Assembly (NCBI GenBank): GCA_964416175.1
Contig: CAYQDF010000003.1
Span: 1-64,000, forward strand
Length of the DNA: 64,000 nt
Direction of reading: 5' to 3'
Origin: CAYQDF01 sp964416175
GTDB taxonomy: Bacteria; Chloroflexota; Anaerolineae; Anaerolineales; UBA4823
Numbering within the stretch: the stretch's first letter is position 1; the number at the start of each line of letters is the position of its first letter. The notes under the pieces are model-generated. The model was not told the DNA's origin, did not search any database, and was given only the letters and a program-made list of their open reading frames with translations. This document shows, piece after piece, positions 33,512 to 42,116 of the stretch. A program made the translations under genes and the position numbers.

Positions 33512-34297
33512 ATGCTTGAACTGCGCTCCGTTGCCGTTGGCTACCGCGCCCTTCCCGTCCTCGAGGACGTGACCCTCGACGTCAGCCCGGGAGAGATCCT
33601 CGCCCTGATCGGTCCCAACGGCGCCGGGAAGACCACTCTGCTGCGGGCGGTCAACGGCTTGCTCCCGCCTTTCTCGGGATCGATCAGGGTGGACGGCAAG
33701 GACATTCGCGCCCTCTCGATCCCTGAGCGGGCGCGCTTCATGGCCGTCGTTCCCCAGGCTCGCCGGCTCCCCCAGGACTACACCGTGTGGCAGACGGTGC
33801 TCATGGGTCGCACTCCCTACCTCGGGTGGTTGGGCAAAACGAGCGTCAGGGACCAGGAGATCTGTCGAGAAGCTCTCGAACAGGCCCATTTAGCCGGCAT
33901 TGCCGGGCGCTACATTGGGGAATTATCGGGCGGCGAACAGCAGCTGGTGCTTGTCGCCCGCGCCCTGGCGCAGGACACCCCCATCCTTCTGCTGGATGAA
34001 CCGACTGCCCACCTCGATCTCCACCACCAGGCAAAGGTGCTGAACCTGATCCGAAAGCTGGCCCGGGAACGCCGTCTGGCGGTGCTGATGTCTCTCCACG
34101 ACCTGAACCTTGTCGCGCAGTTCAGCGACCGGGTTGCCCTCCTCGGCAGTGGAAGACTACAACGGATCGGGGCGCCGGAAAAAGTCCTCGACCAGCAGCT
34201 GCTTTCGAGGGTATACCGCGTGCAAGTCCACGTCATCCTCCACCCAACCCACGGAACCCCTCTCATTCTGCTGGATGGAGACGAATCGCTGGATTAA
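33512..34297 (+). CDS. btuD: Vitamin B12 ABC transporter ATP-binding protein
   Basis: The 261-residue ATPase has a Walker A GPNGAGKTT, a Q-loop, the ABC signature LSGGEQQLVLVARAL, the Walker B LLLDEPTAHLD and the switch His in MSLHDLNLVAQ. It powers BtuC. Assignment to B12 rests on the upstream riboswitch and on gene order, because FecE-type ATPases for siderophores look the same. It ends two bases before a convergent sensor kinase. Confidence 0.9.
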   Translation: MLELRSVAVGYRALPVLEDVTLDVSPGEILALIGPNGAGKTTLLRAVNGLLPPFSGSIRVDGKDIRALSIPERARFMAVVPQARRLPQDYTVWQTVLMGRTPYLGWLGKTSVRDQEICREALEQAHLAGIAGRYIGELSGGEQQLVLVARALAQDTPILLLDEPTAHLDLHHQAKVLNLIRKLARERRLAVLMSLHDLNLVAQFSDRVALLGSGRLQRIGAPEKVLDQQLLSRVYRVQVHVILHPTHGTPLILLDGDESLD

Positions 34298-34299
34298 GG

Positions 34300-36774
34300 T
34301 TATTTCTTCAATAGGACTTCTACTGTCTGGAAAAATTCAACCACAGAAAACGGCTTCTGCAGCCAGGGGACTCCGCTCTTCTCAAGGACCTCCTGGTCCC
34401 GGTCTTCCAGCGGATGGCCGGTGACGAAGAGCACTTTGACTTCCGGCCTGCGCTTGCACAGTTCTGAGTACAGAGATACACCTCCCATATCCGGCATCAC
34501 CACGTCGCTGACGACCAGATCGAATCCCCGCCTGTCGATCTCAAAGAGCTGCAGGGCGTCGAGGCCGTTCGCCGCCGTCGCCACCTGGTAATTCTGCGCT
34601 TCGAGCAGGGCGCGGATTGCATCCATGGTGATGGGGTCATCTTCCACGACCAGGATTCGCTCCCCCTTGCCTTCTGCCAGGGCCGGTGCTGACTCTTGCT
34701 CGTCTTCGACTTTAGAACCCTGGAGCGCCGGCAAGAAGATCGAAAACACAGCCCCATTGCCGGGAGAATTCTGCACATCGATATACCCTCCATGCTGCTT
34801 GACGATCCCATATGCCTGCGCCAGGCCCAAACCGGTGCCCTGCCCGACCGGTTTGGTGGTAAAGAACGGTTCGAAGATGTGCGGCAGCACTTCCTTCTGG
34901 ATCCCACCGCCACTGTCGCTCACCCGGATGACGATCCAGTCTCCCGGGGTGATGTAGGCGGTGGGCAGCGGATCGCCCGGCTGGAGGGTGAGCCGGTCCA
35001 GATCGATGCGGAGCGTGCCACCTTCCGGCATCGCATCCCTGGCGTTGAGCGCCAGGTTCATCAACACCTGCTGCAGCCGGGTCGGATCGGCATTGACGGT
35101 ATAGCTCCCCGGTTGGAAGGTCAGTTCAACCTTGATCGTCTCCGGCAGAACCCGTACCAGCAGCTTATCGAACTCCTTGATGAACGGCAGGATGTCCAGT
35201 GTGCTGTACTCCAGGACCGACCGGCGGCTGAAGTCCAGGATCTGCCGGATCAGGCTCGCTGATCGCTGGATCTGCTGGTGGATGATCCCCAGGCGTTCGC
35301 GCCCGGTGGGGCTGCCGGCCAGGTCTTTCTTCAGCAGGTCTGTGTAGACCATGATGGTCGCCATGATATTGTTGAAGTCGTGGGCGATGCCCGCCGCGAG
35401 CTGCCCGACGGTCGCCAGCCGTTCCTGCATCTGGACGCGGGCCTGGTTCTCGCGCTCCTGGGTGACGTCACGCACCATCAACACCCAAAAGAGGCGCTCG
35501 CCTCCCAGCGGGCGGGTCACCACCTCGTACACGCGCTGCGGCGGACCGGTGTGGACGATCTCGACCGGCTGCTGTCCCCGGTGCCGTTGGATCAACTCTT
35601 CGATGGTGAACGAGCCCAGCTGGTCGATCTTGTCCAGCCGGCGCGTCCCAGAGCGGAGGATCGCCAGGATCTCCCTGCCGGAAGTGTTGATCAGCTCCAG
35701 CTTGTAGTCCTGGTCCAGCAGCAGGACTCCGACCGGCAGGTGTTCCACCAGGCTTTCGAGACGCTTCTGCTCGACTGCCAGCAGGTCCGCCAGGTGTTGC
35801 ACCTGCTCGTACAGGCGGGCGTTCTCGATGGCGATAGCCGCCTGGTCTCCCAGCAGGTGCAGCATCCGCAGATCGGCGTCGCTGAAAGCTGCCGCCCTTG
35901 CGTGTGAAACGTTCATCACGCCCACCACCCGCTCGCCGATCTTGAGGGGGAGGCCGATGATCGACCCTGTCCAGGAAGGGGGTGTGTTCGCGTAAAGGAA
36001 ATGGGAGCGCATGTCCGGCACCAGGACTGCCCGCCCGCTGCGGGCGACTGTAAAGGTCAACCCATCCTTCCGCGGCTGTGCAAAAGCTTCCGTTTTGCGC
36101 CCGTCTCCCCACAGGGCTGCTCCGAACTCCAGACTACCCCCATTTTCCGGGTGATACAGGAAAATGTGGCAGTTGTTCGCGCCCGGGATCAAGTCGAGGG
36201 TGCACTGGGCGATCGTGTTCAGGACCTCGTCGAGGTCGAGGCTGGCCGTCAGACTCAAGCTGGCCTGGCGTAGCGTCTCGAGCTGGGAGAGCTGCTTCTC
36301 CTCCGCCCGGGCGCGCTCGCTGATGTCTTCGATGGCGCAGTCAAAATAGACCTCCCCGCGCGCGGCATCGTCGGTCACCAGCCGGGCGGATACCAGCGCC
36401 CAGATTGGCGTGCCGTCCTTCCTCTTCAACCGCAGCTTCACGCCTGCCACCGAGCCTCTTTCCAGGACCTGTCGGGAAAAGATCTCCCTGTCCAGTGGAT
36501 TGACGTACAGGTCGGCGACGCGGATGTGCTTGACCTCCTCCTCAGATTCGTAGCCGAAGATCTCGAGGAAAGCCGGGTTAATCAGGATGAATCGGCCCTC
36601 CGGACCCGGCGTGGTGCGCGAGATCCCGATGGGGAGGCTTTCGATGAACGAGCGGTACTGGAGCTCGGACTCGGGGGGGTTGCCTGGGTTCTCCCTGGCA
36701 GGACGAGGCGTGAAAACACCCTCGCTGCCCTGGGTCCGGGCGGATTTCGAATCTTCTATGGGGATCAACGGCAT
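34300..36774 (-). CDS. Soluble hybrid sensor histidine kinase (PAS-GAF-PAS-HisKA-HATPase-REC)
   Basis: The protein has 824 residues and no membrane segment. A PAS domain (about 35-155) is followed by a GAF domain (about 175-325) and a second PAS-like region (about 335-445). The DHp helix has the phospho-acceptor in AAGIAHDFNNIMA (His near residue 470), and the HATPase has NLALNARDAMPEGG and DSGGGI with a GTGLGLA lid. A C-terminal receiver domain carries the phospho-acceptor Asp in LVVSDVVMPDMGG. It is complete and cytoplasmic. No partner regulator is nearby. TATAAT 7 nt before the ATG suggests leaderless transcription. Confidence 0.92.
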   Translation of the reverse strand: MPLIPIEDSKSARTQGSEGVFTPRPARENPGNPPESELQYRSFIESLPIGISRTTPGPEGRFILINPAFLEIFGYESEEEVKHIRVADLYVNPLDREIFSRQVLERGSVAGVKLRLKRKDGTPIWALVSARLVTDDAARGEVYFDCAIEDISERARAEEKQLSQLETLRQASLSLTASLDLDEVLNTIAQCTLDLIPGANNCHIFLYHPENGGSLEFGAALWGDGRKTEAFAQPRKDGLTFTVARSGRAVLVPDMRSHFLYANTPPSWTGSIIGLPLKIGERVVGVMNVSHARAAAFSDADLRMLHLLGDQAAIAIENARLYEQVQHLADLLAVEQKRLESLVEHLPVGVLLLDQDYKLELINTSGREILAILRSGTRRLDKIDQLGSFTIEELIQRHRGQQPVEIVHTGPPQRVYEVVTRPLGGERLFWVLMVRDVTQERENQARVQMQERLATVGQLAAGIAHDFNNIMATIMVYTDLLKKDLAGSPTGRERLGIIHQQIQRSASLIRQILDFSRRSVLEYSTLDILPFIKEFDKLLVRVLPETIKVELTFQPGSYTVNADPTRLQQVLMNLALNARDAMPEGGTLRIDLDRLTLQPGDPLPTAYITPGDWIVIRVSDSGGGIQKEVLPHIFEPFFTTKPVGQGTGLGLAQAYGIVKQHGGYIDVQNSPGNGAVFSIFLPALQGSKVEDEQESAPALAEGKGERILVVEDDPITMDAIRALLEAQNYQVATAANGLDALQLFEIDRRGFDLVVSDVVMPDMGGVSLYSELCKRRPEVKVLFVTGHPLEDRDQEVLEKSGVPWLQKPFSVVEFFQTVEVLLKK

Positions 36775-36781
36775 ATCCCTG

Positions 36782-36787
36782 ATTATA
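36782..36787 (-). promoter_or_regulatory. -10 element placed for a leaderless transcript
   Basis: Consensus TATAAT on the minus strand lies 7 nt before the hybrid kinase ATG at 36774. There is no -35 match and no ribosome site. Confidence 0.55.
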
Positions 36788-36864
36788 GACGATGGGGGTG
36801 GATCTCCACCCGCCGCCCCCTATCTGTTGTGTTACCTGACAATTTTGAAAGTCCCCTGCGAGGG

Positions 36865-38466
36865 CTATCCCACCAGCTCCCTGACCAGGTAGAGCTCCCC
36901 CCGCCGGAAACCTCTTTCCAGGTAGTACTCCCGGGTGCCGACTGCGGCGATCACTGCCAGGCGGGAGAAGCCCCGCGCCGCGGCAACCTCCCCCGCCCTG
37001 GCAAGCAGCCGTGTACCCAGGCCCATGTGCTGGGCGACGCCCTCCAGCTTTGCGCCGACCTCCAGCGACTGGCCGTACACGTGCACCTCTCGGACGATCG
37101 CCGCGCCCTTCAATTCTGCCAGCCCGGTCTGCTCGCCGCCGTCGGCAGGCAGCGAGAGGCGCAGGAAGCCGGCCAGCCGGTCTGCTTCCGTCACAAAGGA
37201 GAGGAAGTGCTCCTCAGCCGCTCCAGCCGGGTAGACAAAGTCCACCAGCTCCAGCGGACCGGAAGCCACGCCTTGCCGGCGCACCTCCCGGCAGCGGATG
37301 CACTCGCAGCGTGTGCCGCGCCGCGCCAGCTCGACTTGGACGTCCTGGCGGAGGCTGGTCCGCCGGTTGCCCGCGACCACATTGGTGGAGGGGATGTCGC
37401 GGACCACGCGGTTCACACGGCAGTAGCGCGGAATGGAGGGCTTTATGTCGGCTATCAGGTCGACCAGCTCTTCCGTCGTATAGGGCTGGAATTCGCCGCG
37501 CTGCCAGTACTCATATAGCTCAGCGTTTTTCAGCAGCTGGTTGGGGTAGATCTTGATCTCATCGGGGCAGCCGGCCTCCCACATGCGCAGGAAGTCCTGC
37601 CGGTCGGATTCGGGGGTGGCGCCGAGCAAGTTGGGCATCCAGTGCAGGACGATCTTGAAGCCGAAGGCGCGCAGCAGGTCCACAGCTCGCTGGGTGTCCG
37701 CTGCGCTGTGGCCGCGCTTGTTCAGTTCGAGAATGCGGTCATCGAAGGACTGCGCGCCAAGCTGTACTTTGGTCACCCCCAGACGCCGCAGCCAGAGCAG
37801 CTCCTCCCGGTCGACGTGGTCCGGGCGGGTCTCGATCGCCAGCCCCACGTCCCGGTGCTCCGCTCGCTCGTTGATCGCCTGCGCCTCCGCGAGGCTGCGC
37901 GAGGGGACGCCGTTCAATGCGTCGAAGCATTGTTGAATGAACCACTCCTGGTAATCACGCCGGTATGCGCTCCATGTGCCGCCCAGGATCAGCAATTCTA
38001 TTTTGTCGGTGGGATGCCCAACAGCTTGCAGCGCCTGCAGGCGCGCCGCGACCTGCCGGTAGGGGTCGAACTCGTTCTGGAGGGCGCGCATCGCTCCCGG
38101 CTCATCCGGCAGGTAGCTCTTCGGCATGCGCACGTCGGTTGGGCAGAAGATACATTTCCCCGGGCATGGGTAAGGCTTAGTCAGCACTGTGACCACGGTC
38201 ACGCCGGAGAGGGAGCGCACCGGCTTCATGCGGATCCGCGCCAACAGCCGCGGGTCCGGCGCCCATTCGCCTGACTTCACCAGCTGGCGGTAGGCAGCGA
38301 CCAGGACATGCTTCCCAAGATAACCGTCCCCATCCGGCAGAGGGTGCCGGCGGACGGCATCGACCAGCCGCTGGCCGGCGCGCACCTCTTCGAGCACTTG
38401 GCGGGCGAGCGCCATCTTCTCCCCGGTGTACGTGCGGGCCAGCGCCCAATCCTGGCGATCGATCAT
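36865..38466 (-). CDS. elp3: Elp3-type tRNA uridine(34) acetyltransferase
   Basis: Elp3 makes 5-carboxymethyluridine (cm5U) at the tRNA wobble base. The radical SAM domain carries the CxxxCxxC cluster as Cys101, Cys105 and Cys108 (CPGKCIFC), with MPKSYLPDEPGA after it. A Cys-rich zinc segment is at RRGTRCECIRCREV. A C-terminal GNAT domain holds the acetyl-CoA loop AQHMGLGTRLL and REYYLERGF. At 533 residues it is a stand-alone form, as in other bacteria and archaea, without Elp1, Elp2 or Elp4-6. It diverges from a Trm9-like methyltransferase gene 110 bp away. Confidence 0.93.
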   Translation of the reverse strand: MIDRQDWALARTYTGEKMALARQVLEEVRAGQRLVDAVRRHPLPDGDGYLGKHVLVAAYRQLVKSGEWAPDPRLLARIRMKPVRSLSGVTVVTVLTKPYPCPGKCIFCPTDVRMPKSYLPDEPGAMRALQNEFDPYRQVAARLQALQAVGHPTDKIELLILGGTWSAYRRDYQEWFIQQCFDALNGVPSRSLAEAQAINERAEHRDVGLAIETRPDHVDREELLWLRRLGVTKVQLGAQSFDDRILELNKRGHSAADTQRAVDLLRAFGFKIVLHWMPNLLGATPESDRQDFLRMWEAGCPDEIKIYPNQLLKNAELYEYWQRGEFQPYTTEELVDLIADIKPSIPRYCRVNRVVRDIPSTNVVAGNRRTSLRQDVQVELARRGTRCECIRCREVRRQGVASGPLELVDFVYPAGAAEEHFLSFVTEADRLAGFLRLSLPADGGEQTGLAELKGAAIVREVHVYGQSLEVGAKLEGVAQHMGLGTRLLARAGEVAAARGFSRLAVIAAVGTREYYLERGFRRGELYLVRELVG

Positions 38467-38563
38467 GGATATTCCACCGATAGAGTCCGCATCGTGATGT
38501 TCAGAGTCAGGTGCTTTCGAAACGCTCAGGGCATGCAGTTCAACAGACTCCGGGTGCCCCTGC

Positions 38564-38569
38564 TATAAT
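38564..38569 (+). promoter_or_regulatory. Extended -10 placed for a leaderless transcript
   Basis: TGC-TATAAT (38561-38569) lies 6 nt before the methyltransferase ATG at 38576. The elp3 gene diverges from the other side of this spacer and has a ggtgga-like ribosome site. Confidence 0.6.
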
Positions 38570-38575
38570 CCGCAT

Positions 38576-39298
38576 ATGGACGAGCACACAGCCGCCCGAC
38601 TCCTCGATCTTAATCGGCAATTTTACCAGACCTTCGCCCTCCAGTTCTCCGCCACCCGCCAGCGGCTCCAGCCGGGTGTGCAACGTGCCCTGGCGGGCAT
38701 CGATCCCCGCCATCGCCTGCTCGACCTGGGCTGCGGGAGCGGCGCGCTGGCCTGGGAGCTCGTCCGCCGCGGCCATACCGGCGGCTACCTTGGCATTGAT
38801 TCGACCCTCGCCCTGCTCAACCTGGCGCGCGCTTCCATAACCGACCAGTCCGGCTTCGACTTCCTCGAGCGCGACCTGGCCGATCCGGCCTGGCATCAGG
38901 GTCTGCCCCTGGGATCGTTCGACGCCGTCCTGGCCTTCGCTGTGCTCCACCACCTGCCGGGCGAGCCGCTGCGCCGCACCGTGCTCGCCGACGTCCGGTC
39001 GCTGCTCACCCCGGGCGGGCGGTTTACTTTTTCTGTCTGGCAGCCTATGAACAGCCCGCGCCTCCGCGCCCGACTCCAGCCCTGGTCCGCGGCCGGCCTC
39101 TCCGAAGACCAGGTCGACCCGGGCGACTGCCTGATCGACTGGCGGGAGGGCGGGGCCGGCCTGCGCTATGTCCACCACTTCAGCGAAGCGGAGCTGGAGG
39201 CGCTGGCAGCTGCCGCGGGGTTCAAAGTCGTCGAGACCTTCTACTCGGACGGCGAGGGGGGGCGCCTGGGACTGTACCAGACCTGGACGGGTGTATAA
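38576..39298 (+). CDS. Class I SAM-dependent methyltransferase resembling Trm9/ALKBH8
   Basis: The 240-residue protein has a Rossmann methyltransferase core: LLDLGCGSGALAWEL (motif I), GIDSTLALL, and AVLAFAVLHHLPGEPLRRTV with LLTPGGRFTFSVW. Its N-terminus FYQTFALQFSATRQRLQP matches, from memory, the YNEIAPHFSQTR-KPWP opening of eukaryotic Trm9. The C-terminus LRYVHHFSEAELEALAAAAG recalls the YRYYHLYREGEL end of Trm9. Trm9 methylates cm5U, the Elp3 product, to mcm5U. The divergent elp3 gene strengthens the link. The Trm9 assignment is an inference; a general methyltransferase remains possible. Its stop codon overlaps a TATAAT for the next gene. Confidence 0.75.
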   Translation: MDEHTAARLLDLNRQFYQTFALQFSATRQRLQPGVQRALAGIDPRHRLLDLGCGSGALAWELVRRGHTGGYLGIDSTLALLNLARASITDQSGFDFLERDLADPAWHQGLPLGSFDAVLAFAVLHHLPGEPLRRTVLADVRSLLTPGGRFTFSVWQPMNSPRLRARLQPWSAAGLSEDQVDPGDCLIDWREGGAGLRYVHHFSEAELEALAAAAGFKVVETFYSDGEGGRLGLYQTWTGV

Positions 39299-39299
39299 T
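39294..39299 (+). promoter_or_regulatory. Possible -10 for the phosphoesterase gene
   Basis: TATAAT overlaps the methyltransferase stop codon and is 50 nt before the phosphoesterase ATG. No -35 is obvious. Confidence 0.4.
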
Positions 39300-39349
39300 A
39301 AGCCAGACCGCCGGCAAGACCGGCGCACATCCATCCCAAAAACTCCCCG

Positions 39350-40078
39350 ATGCGCATCCTGGTGATCTCCGACATTCACGCCAATCTCACGGCCCTGGAA
39401 GCTGTGTTGGCTGACGCGGCCTCTTTCGACGCGGTCTGGTGCCTGGGCGACCTGGTCGGCTACGGGCCGGACCCGAACGAGTGCATCCAGCTTGTCTGCC
39501 AGCTGCCCGGCCTGGTCTGCCTGATCGGCAACCACGACGCGGCTGTGATCGGATTGATCGACATCGGTTCGTTCAATCAGGAGGCCCGCGCCGCAGTGCG
39601 CTGGACCCAACGGGTGCTGACGGAGGCCAGCGAAGCGTATCTGCGCAGCCTGCCCGAAATCCACGTGGCCGGAGAGGTGACTCTGGCCCACGGGAGCCCG
39701 CGCCAGCCCGTTTGGGAATACCTGCTCGACACGCGCACCGCCACCCAGAACTTCGCCTATTTTTCCACGCCATTTTGCTTCGTCGGGCACAGCCACCTGC
39801 CGGTGTTGTTCCAGATGAACGACGGGTGGCGCCACGCAGACCTGGCCGTCCCCGAGGCGCTGCGCTGCTACGAGATGATCCCTCGCGCCATCTTCAATCC
39901 CGGTTCCGTCGGGCAGCCGCGCGACCGCGATCCCCGCGCCGCCTATGCCATCTACGATTCCGAGGCCATGACCTGGACCCTCCGGCGCGTCGCCTACGAG
40001 ATCCCCGCCGTCCAGGAGCGCATGCTCTCCGCCGGCCTGCCGGACCGCCACATCGTTCGCCTGAGCGCGGGGTGGTAA
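39350..40078 (+). CDS. Calcineurin-like metallophosphoesterase
   Basis: The 242-residue protein has all five metal-binding blocks of the family: ISDIHANLTAL, CLGDLVGYGPDPNE, LIGNHDAA, TLAHGSPRQP and FVGHSHLP. It is of the YfcE/MJ0936 type, which hydrolyses phosphodiesters, and the natural substrate is unknown. It is cytoplasmic, 51 bp after the methyltransferase, in the same direction. A functional link with tRNA modification is possible but unsupported. Confidence 0.9.
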   Translation: MRILVISDIHANLTALEAVLADAASFDAVWCLGDLVGYGPDPNECIQLVCQLPGLVCLIGNHDAAVIGLIDIGSFNQEARAAVRWTQRVLTEASEAYLRSLPEIHVAGEVTLAHGSPRQPVWEYLLDTRTATQNFAYFSTPFCFVGHSHLPVLFQMNDGWRHADLAVPEALRCYEMIPRAIFNPGSVGQPRDRDPRAAYAIYDSEAMTWTLRRVAYEIPAVQERMLSAGLPDRHIVRLSAGW

Positions 40079-40187
40079 CGAGGCGAAGGAAGATTGGTTA
40101 GTTGGGCGGTTGGGACATTCGGACGCTTTGACCTTTCTCAATAAGCGCGGAACTTCTCCACCACCTTCATCGTCATACGATCAAACA

Positions 40188-40223
40188 CGCGGCCGGGGCA
40201 GACCTCCCGCAAGAGCTGCCCCG
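40188..40223 (+). other. Hairpin in the leader of the DUF4349 gene
   Basis: CCGGGGCAG and CTGCCCCGG form a 9-bp stem around an approximately 14-nt loop, about 25 nt before the gene start. It has no U-tract, so its function is unknown. Confidence 0.4.
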
Positions 40224-40247
40224 GGACTAAACTGAGGAGGAATCGCT

Positions 40248-41174
40248 ATGACCAAGAAATCCCTTGTTGTGCTGGTCTTATCCCTGATCTTACTGGCCGC
40301 CTGCGCGCCAGCCGCCCTGGCGCCCGAAGCCGAGACCATCGAACGGACCTTTGTTGATGAAGCGATGGGTGTTGCTCCCATGGAAGAGCCCGCACCGCCG
40401 AAATCGGACTTCGACTTCGCGAACCAGCCCCCTGCCGAAGACCGGATCGTGATCAAGAACGCCACGCTCGAGATCGTCGTGGACGCCCCGGAGAAGTCGA
40501 TGGAGGCGATCGCGGAGATGGCTGAATCCTTCGGCGGGTACGTCGTCTCCGCCAACCTGCGCCAGAACGTCCTCGCCGACGGCCGGGAAGTGCCCCAGGC
40601 GTCGATCACCGTGCGCGTCCCGGCGGAGCGCCTGGATGAGGCCATCGCCCGCATCGAAGCGGAGAGCGACCGACTTCCGCTGAACAAGGATATCCAGAGC
40701 CAGGACGTGACCACTGATTACACCGACCTTCAGTCTCGGCTGCGCAACCTGGAAGCCGCCGAGGCGCAGCTCATGGAGATCCTGGACGACGCGGTGCGGA
40801 CCGAGGACGTGCTGAACGTCTTCAGCCAGCTGACCTCGGTGCGCGAGCAGATCGAGGTCATCAAGGGACAGATCCAGTACTACGAGCAGTCGGCGGCGCT
40901 CTCGGCCATCAGCGTCGAGCTGATCGCCAACGCAGCCGTCCAGCCGATCTCGATTGGCGGCTGGGAACCGGTGGGCGTGGTCAAGGACGCCATCGAAGCC
41001 CTGATTCGGGGTCTGCAGGTGCTGGCGAGCGTCGCCATCTGGCTGGGCCTGTTCGTGCTCCCCATCCTGGTCGTGATCGGCCTGCCAATTTACGTCATTG
41101 TGCGCCTGGTGATACGGGCGCGGCGGCGGAGGAAAAGCGGGGCCACACCCCCCACCCCCGCCCAGGCGGACTGA
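40248..41174 (+). CDS. DUF4349 lipoprotein
   Basis: The ATG has gaggagg upstream. The 308-residue protein begins with a lipoprotein signal whose lipobox is LLAAC. A DUF4349 domain follows: IVIKNATLEIVVDAPEKSME, YVVSANLRQNVLADGREVPQ, ITVRVPAERLDEAI, and the coiled-coil segment DYTDLQSRLRNLEAAEAQLMEI. It ends with one or two membrane helices (about residues 255-290) and a basic tail. Function is unknown. An intrinsic terminator follows 22 bp after the stop. Confidence 0.88.
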   Translation: MTKKSLVVLVLSLILLAACAPAALAPEAETIERTFVDEAMGVAPMEEPAPPKSDFDFANQPPAEDRIVIKNATLEIVVDAPEKSMEAIAEMAESFGGYVVSANLRQNVLADGREVPQASITVRVPAERLDEAIARIEAESDRLPLNKDIQSQDVTTDYTDLQSRLRNLEAAEAQLMEILDDAVRTEDVLNVFSQLTSVREQIEVIKGQIQYYEQSAALSAISVELIANAAVQPISIGGWEPVGVVKDAIEALIRGLQVLASVAIWLGLFVLPILVVIGLPIYVIVRLVIRARRRRKSGATPPTPAQAD

Positions 41175-41196
41175 CGGGGGCGCAGTTAAATCGACA

Positions 41197-41231
41197 GGGA
41201 GGGGCGAGCCATCAATCGCCCCTCCCTTTTT
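41197..41231 (+). terminator. Intrinsic terminator after the DUF4349 gene
   Basis: An 11-bp stem (41197-41207 with 41216-41226), an 8-nt loop and TTTTT (41227-41231). Confidence 0.93.
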
Positions 41232-41261
41232 ATTGGTAGTGGTATCGCGCCAGCTTAATCA

Positions 41262-41340
41262 CTGCCTCACGAGTTTTGAGCGCCAGGCTCCACCTCGTGA
41301 TGCGGCGACTCCAGGGTGATGGGTGGAGTCTTCCTTTTTA
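41262..41340 (+). ncRNA. Candidate small structured RNA ending in a terminator
   Basis: The short stretch contains CACGAG paired with CTCGTG, enclosing GAGC/GCTC, and then a terminator hairpin GACTCCA (41307-41313) with TGGAGTC (41324-41330) followed by TTCCTTTTTA. There is no gene between the previous terminator (41231) and this one, so an independent transcript is possible. A weak promoter, TTGGTA-17-TAATCA, lies just upstream. No known RNA family was recognised. Confidence 0.4.
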
Positions 41341-41453
41341 CGCCCGGGTAAGAGCAGTGAGCAGACGGGCCTCGTTCGCCGGCGACCGAAGCATGTGGGC
41401 GGTCTCGAGCAAGCTCTCCAGACGCCCCCCGGACCAACAGCTTACCTGAAGAT

Positions 41454-41834
41454 TTACCCTGCGCCTCTCTGCCGCATGTACGCCGCGCCGAAAGCCACTC
41501 CCAGAGCCAGATAAATCACGACGGTGGTCCAGCCGAGCGTGTTCGCGACCCCCTGGAGCTGGTAGATCAGAGAGAGGACGAAGCCGAGCAGGTCTCCGAA
41601 GGCAAAAGCCGCCAGGATGGCGCGCAGCTCCCCCGACCCGGTCGCGTTCCGGACCATGAAAGAGATGATGGCGAACCCCAACAGAGCCGACCCGTACAGC
41701 CGGGAGATGTACGTGGCGGCTTCGTCCAGCGTGACCCCGTACCAGGACACAACCGTCCCGGGGATCAGCACGAAGCCGAGGCCGAACAATAAGGCGACAA
41801 TTCCGTTGATGAGGAATAAGGTGCTGAGTTTCAT
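41454..41834 (-). CDS. Small four-helix membrane protein, function unknown
   Basis: ATG 41834 is preceded by a near-perfect ggaggt ribosome site and begins MKLSTLFLINGIVALLFGLG. The 126-residue protein has about four membrane helices. The segment GTVVSWYGVTLDEAATYISR resembles a family of small bacterial proteins whose role is unknown. The longer open frame upstream (to 41981) has no support. Confidence 0.8.
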   Translation of the reverse strand: MKLSTLFLINGIVALLFGLGFVLIPGTVVSWYGVTLDEAATYISRLYGSALLGFAIISFMVRNATGSGELRAILAAFAFGDLLGFVLSLIYQLQGVANTLGWTTVVIYLALGVAFGAAYMRQRGAG

Positions 41835-42103
41835 GACAACCTCCTTTGAAATCCTGCCCTGAAAAATCCGCGGCCGGTCACCAGGCCCGGTCCGGATGCC
41901 AATTTGCATACAGAATAACACAGACCCTTCCGAAAAGTTGCGCCATAGCTCAATCCCGGGATGCGCTGGGTCGTCCTCCACGCCCCTCCCCGGGCATGAC
42001 GTCTTACCCCTTTCGGGGCTCTTGCCGGGCAGGAAGCAGGAATGCGTAACCAGAGGGGGAGATTATCGTTCGACCATTAGATAATCGAGTTCCCCCTCCC
42101 GGT

Positions 42104-42109
42104 TATAAT
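42104..42109 (+). promoter_or_regulatory. -10 element placed for a leaderless rsmG transcript
   Basis: Consensus TATAAT lies 7 nt before the ATG at 42117. The few bases between (tccctcc) contain no ribosome site. Confidence 0.55.
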
Positions 42110-42116
42110 TCCCTCC

